This document shows positions 28,039 to 30,255 of a stretch of 30,255 nt of DNA, piece by piece. The position numbers and the translations under genes were made by a program. How positions within the stretch are numbered: position 1 is the first letter of the stretch; each line of letters starts with the position of its first letter. This DNA is from a virus. The DNA lies in the IMG/VR virus record IMGVR_UViG_3300048838_001775, positions 1 to 30,255 of that record. One strand, written 5' to 3'. A model generated the notes under the pieces. It was not told the origin of the DNA, did no database searches, and worked only from the letters and a program-made list of their open reading frames with translations.

Positions 28039-28356
28039 CTAGGCGATGATGGTGGAGTAGCGGCACTTGCGGCACCCAAGGATGCGCAGGCCATCGTGGT
28101 TTGCGACCAGACCCAGACGGGTGCCGCAGTGGGGACAGGTTGGGCCGGAGGGCGCGGCCGGTCGCCCTGGCGTCCCGGCGGCTGCGGCCGGGTCGGGCAG
28201 AGTCTGGGCCGCGGCGACCAGGGCCTGCATGTGCGCCTGATACCTGGACAACACCTCGGCCGGGGTCAGGCCCAGGGCCTGCATGCGGCTGGCCACGGCC
28301 GCCACCAGGTGCAGGTGCGGGCCGGAAAACGGGGCGAGCATGGGGTCGGGGCTCAT
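28039..28356 (-). CDS. Zinc-ribbon tail-region protein, 105 aa
   Basis: The ATG at 28356 overlaps the previous stop (ATGA). The N-terminal half is a helical segment (LHLVAAVASRMQALGLTPAE, VLSRYQAHMQALVAAAQTL), then a Pro/Ala linker, then a C-terminal zinc ribbon CPHCGTRLGL...CRKCRYS. The ribbon may bind DNA, a partner or be structural. An upstream ATG four codons earlier reads MGVR but lies inside the neighbouring gene. The role is unknown. Confidence 0.55.
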   Translation of the reverse strand: MSPDPMLAPFSGPHLHLVAAVASRMQALGLTPAEVLSRYQAHMQALVAAAQTLPDPAAAAGTPGRPAAPSGPTCPHCGTRLGLVANHDGLRILGCRKCRYSTIIA

Positions 28357-30215
28357 TCGCACACCCATTCATATAATCTGGAGACTCGCTGGCCATACAT
28401 GGCGTATTGCGGGTTTGGGTCCTGCAGCATGGTGCAGCAGCCGCCGCTGTAGGTGGTGCGTCTCCCACCAAGACACTGATACCGCAGGCACAGAGCCCGG
28501 TTGGGGTCGCCCAGGCTGCCGATGCTGGTGATGAGCAGGGTCGAGCAGTCCAGCTCAGGGCAAGACCCATAAAATCCGGCGACGGCATAGGCCACGTTGA
28601 CCATCCAGGGGCCACTGGTGCGAGTGCTGGGCAGGCTGAAGCTGCTGCCGCACAGGTCGGAGGGACCATCAGTGTCGGATGGACCGGGGGCAAAGCCAGG
28701 CGGCCGCGAGCAGGGATCCTCGACCGTGCGGGGCACCCATCGGCCCAGGGTCGAGCGGATGGTGCAGGTAGCCTCGGTGTTGCAGGCATCGGTCACCTTG
28801 ACCTCGCTCCAGCCGCAAAAATCCTCGGGCGAGCGCAGGTAGACCGTCCGGGCCAGGGGGCCCTCGGCCACCAGGGTCATGTCGCCCAGGTCCCAGACAA
28901 AAGGCGGCACCCCGTCGAGGGCGGTCAAGCTGAAAAGGGACTCCGGCGGCACCACCGTGTCGTTGGGTAGGTGGACCGGGATGCCAGCCTCGCAACAGTC
29001 ACGCGCGTTCAACTGCTGCCGCCACTCGATCGTGCCGCAGTTGCCGCTCTTGGGGCTGACCGCGACAAAACGGACCAGCGGGGCATAGATCGAGGCGTAC
29101 ATTTCCCTGTGTTTGCAGGGCGCGCCGGCGGCGAGGATGCCGCGCCGCACCCGGCATGGCGGCCCCTGTCCCTCGACACAGCAATTCTGCTTGTAGAAAT
29201 CCGGATCATCCATGTCGCCATCGGTCTCCCCGCAGTTGACATAGGCCACCAACTGCGAGCGGCTGCCGAGGTAGTGCACGCCCGGGCCGGTACCCTCCGG
29301 GCAGGGCACGTCCATCTCCAACTCAGGGAAACTCTCTGCCACGTCTCCGGAGCAGGCACAGCGGGTATACTTGCGCAGGATCTCGACACACCGGGTCTCG
29401 TTGTCCGGATCGCTGCTGACATCGTAGCTGGCCGCGCAGAGCAGGGGCTCGTCCTGGTCGGCGGCCGCGATCTCCGGAGGCTCCAGGGTGCAGGTGGCCA
29501 CCAGGCGGTGATAGAGGGCAGCCGACTCGGCCGAGGTCCGCTCATCGCCGTCCAGAGGCGCGGCCACGCGCACCGTGACCAGGTCGTATTGGCTGAGGTA
29601 GCGCAGCACCAGCAGCCCGGTGGCGGGCTCGCTCAGATTGACCGTGCTGCCGCGCAGACTGACCGTGGGGGCCTGGCCGCTCTCGGTCAGCACCCGGCCC
29701 CGCCAGCCAATGGCGGGCCGGCCCTGCACCGGCCAGGGCAGATCCTGGCTGCTGTCGCCGGAAAAGGACAGGGTCTCGCTCACCTCTTGCTGCACCGCTA
29801 CCCTGCGCACCACCTGGCCGCCATCGATGACCAGGGCATAGGGCTCGCCCAGGTGCGAGCGCACCACCTTGACCTCGGCCTGCCAGCTCAGATCCGGTCC
29901 GGCGCAGGCATCGGTGGCCAGGGCCTCGACCACGGCCTGGGAAAACTCCTCCTCGCTGACCGCTGGCTCCAGGGTGGGCGTGCCGGGCTCGGCCTCCGGG
30001 GTGGTCTCCTCCTCGGCGGCCGGCTCGCCCTGGCCCCAGGCCTCGGCATCGCAGGGCTCGACCCCAAAGAGCTTGTCGATCAGGCCGGCTGCCTCGCCGA
30101 GAGAGGCGAACTCATCGACCACGCCCACCTGCTCCAGCCGGATCCACCAGTTTTCGTCGGCGCCGGCCAGCGGCCGGGCCTGGTAGGTGAGGGTCAACTG
30201 GCTATTGGCGGGCAT
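28353..30215 (-). CDS. Large Cys-rich tail-tip protein, 620 aa
   Basis: The 620-residue protein has 28 Cys, many in pairs (QNCCVEG, RDCCEAG, GGCCTML), which is rare for intracellular phage proteins and suggests either disulfides in the finished virion or metal sites. Residues 60-90 are an acidic, Thr/Pro-rich linker. The remainder is beta-rich and includes LRSPEDFCGWSEVKVTDACN-type immunoglobulin-like stretches. It may be a tail-tip or adhesion protein. The start (30215) follows GAGGTGCGCC, the same ribosome-binding block used in the BRO cassette. No family is recognised. Confidence 0.55.
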   Translation of the reverse strand: MPANSQLTLTYQARPLAGADENWWIRLEQVGVVDEFASLGEAAGLIDKLFGVEPCDAEAWGQGEPAAEEETTPEAEPGTPTLEPAVSEEEFSQAVVEALATDACAGPDLSWQAEVKVVRSHLGEPYALVIDGGQVVRRVAVQQEVSETLSFSGDSSQDLPWPVQGRPAIGWRGRVLTESGQAPTVSLRGSTVNLSEPATGLLVLRYLSQYDLVTVRVAAPLDGDERTSAESAALYHRLVATCTLEPPEIAAADQDEPLLCAASYDVSSDPDNETRCVEILRKYTRCACSGDVAESFPELEMDVPCPEGTGPGVHYLGSRSQLVAYVNCGETDGDMDDPDFYKQNCCVEGQGPPCRVRRGILAAGAPCKHREMYASIYAPLVRFVAVSPKSGNCGTIEWRQQLNARDCCEAGIPVHLPNDTVVPPESLFSLTALDGVPPFVWDLGDMTLVAEGPLARTVYLRSPEDFCGWSEVKVTDACNTEATCTIRSTLGRWVPRTVEDPCSRPPGFAPGPSDTDGPSDLCGSSFSLPSTRTSGPWMVNVAYAVAGFYGSCPELDCSTLLITSIGSLGDPNRALCLRYQCLGGRRTTYSGGCCTMLQDPNPQYAMYGQRVSRLYEWVCE

Positions 30216-30255
30216 GGCGCACCTCGAGCACGCTGCCGTCGCAGGCGTCGTAATA
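30202..30255 (-). CDS. C-terminal end of an upstream tail gene (partial)
   Basis: The last 17 codons before a TAG (30202-30204) read YYDACDGSVLEVRHARQ in the frame that overlaps the next start by 14 bases, as elsewhere in this operon. The rest lies beyond the window. The frame is inferred from the overlap pattern and could be wrong. Confidence 0.35.
   Translation of the reverse strand, partial: YYDACDGSVLEVRHARQ

Noticed and set aside
1-30255. Integrated prophage with host flanks
   Set aside because: No host genes or second att copy are visible, and phage modules continue on both sides of attP.

Overview
The window is about 30 kb of a GC-rich temperate tailed phage (Caudoviricetes). Its head and tail genes run in the order of lambda: small terminase, large terminase (GpA family), gpW, portal, protease/scaffold, capsid, FI, FII, Z, U, V. 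The capsid protein itself looks P22-like. The host is probably a Gram-negative proteobacterium, because the phage has a lipobox lipoprotein, small holin-like proteins and a 3' fragment of a bacterial tRNA-Pro(CGG). A Desulfobacterota-like host is only a guess. No ordinary chromosomal gene is visible.

The layout is circularly permuted. Rightward genes are few: hicA-hicB (8121-8720), a two-HTH repressor (19829-20755) and a tyrosine integrase (20837-21898). Almost everything else is on the minus strand, in long overlapping operons. From the repressor leftwards come an early set (19717-17626: small DNA-binding, membrane and lipoprotein genes), a replication set (17343-14176: SF3 helicase and DnaG-type primase), accessory genes with an integron-type attC site (14179-11395), and the terminase (11391-8972). 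Next is a regulatory/accessory island (8720-5998: HicAB, unknown genes, a BRO-type regulator), then head genes and the first tail genes (5827-1), which run off the left edge. The right part (30255-22096) holds tail-tip/accessory proteins followed by a lysis module. It supplies what the left part lacks, so the two halves belong to one genome whose tape-measure region lies outside the window.

Between integrase and lysis module is an attP-like site: a 45-nt tRNA-Pro 3' fragment starting at the anticodon loop, flanked by short repeats that could be integrase arm sites. Phage genes on both sides mean the genome is not integrated through this site here. It is best read as a free, excised or concatenated phage genome.

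The most unusual points are: (1) a 93-bp attC-like recombination site of integron cassettes between two small genes in the accessory region; (2) a winged-helix-like domain shared by the BRO-type regulator and the replicative helicase; (3) a promoter/operator/hairpin-rich island that splits the lambda-type A-W junction and carries a HicAB pair with a possibly leaderless hicA; (4) a tail protein with a 14-residue repeat built around Q-x-W; (5) a common bacterial interspersed repeat read in frame through a phage gene.
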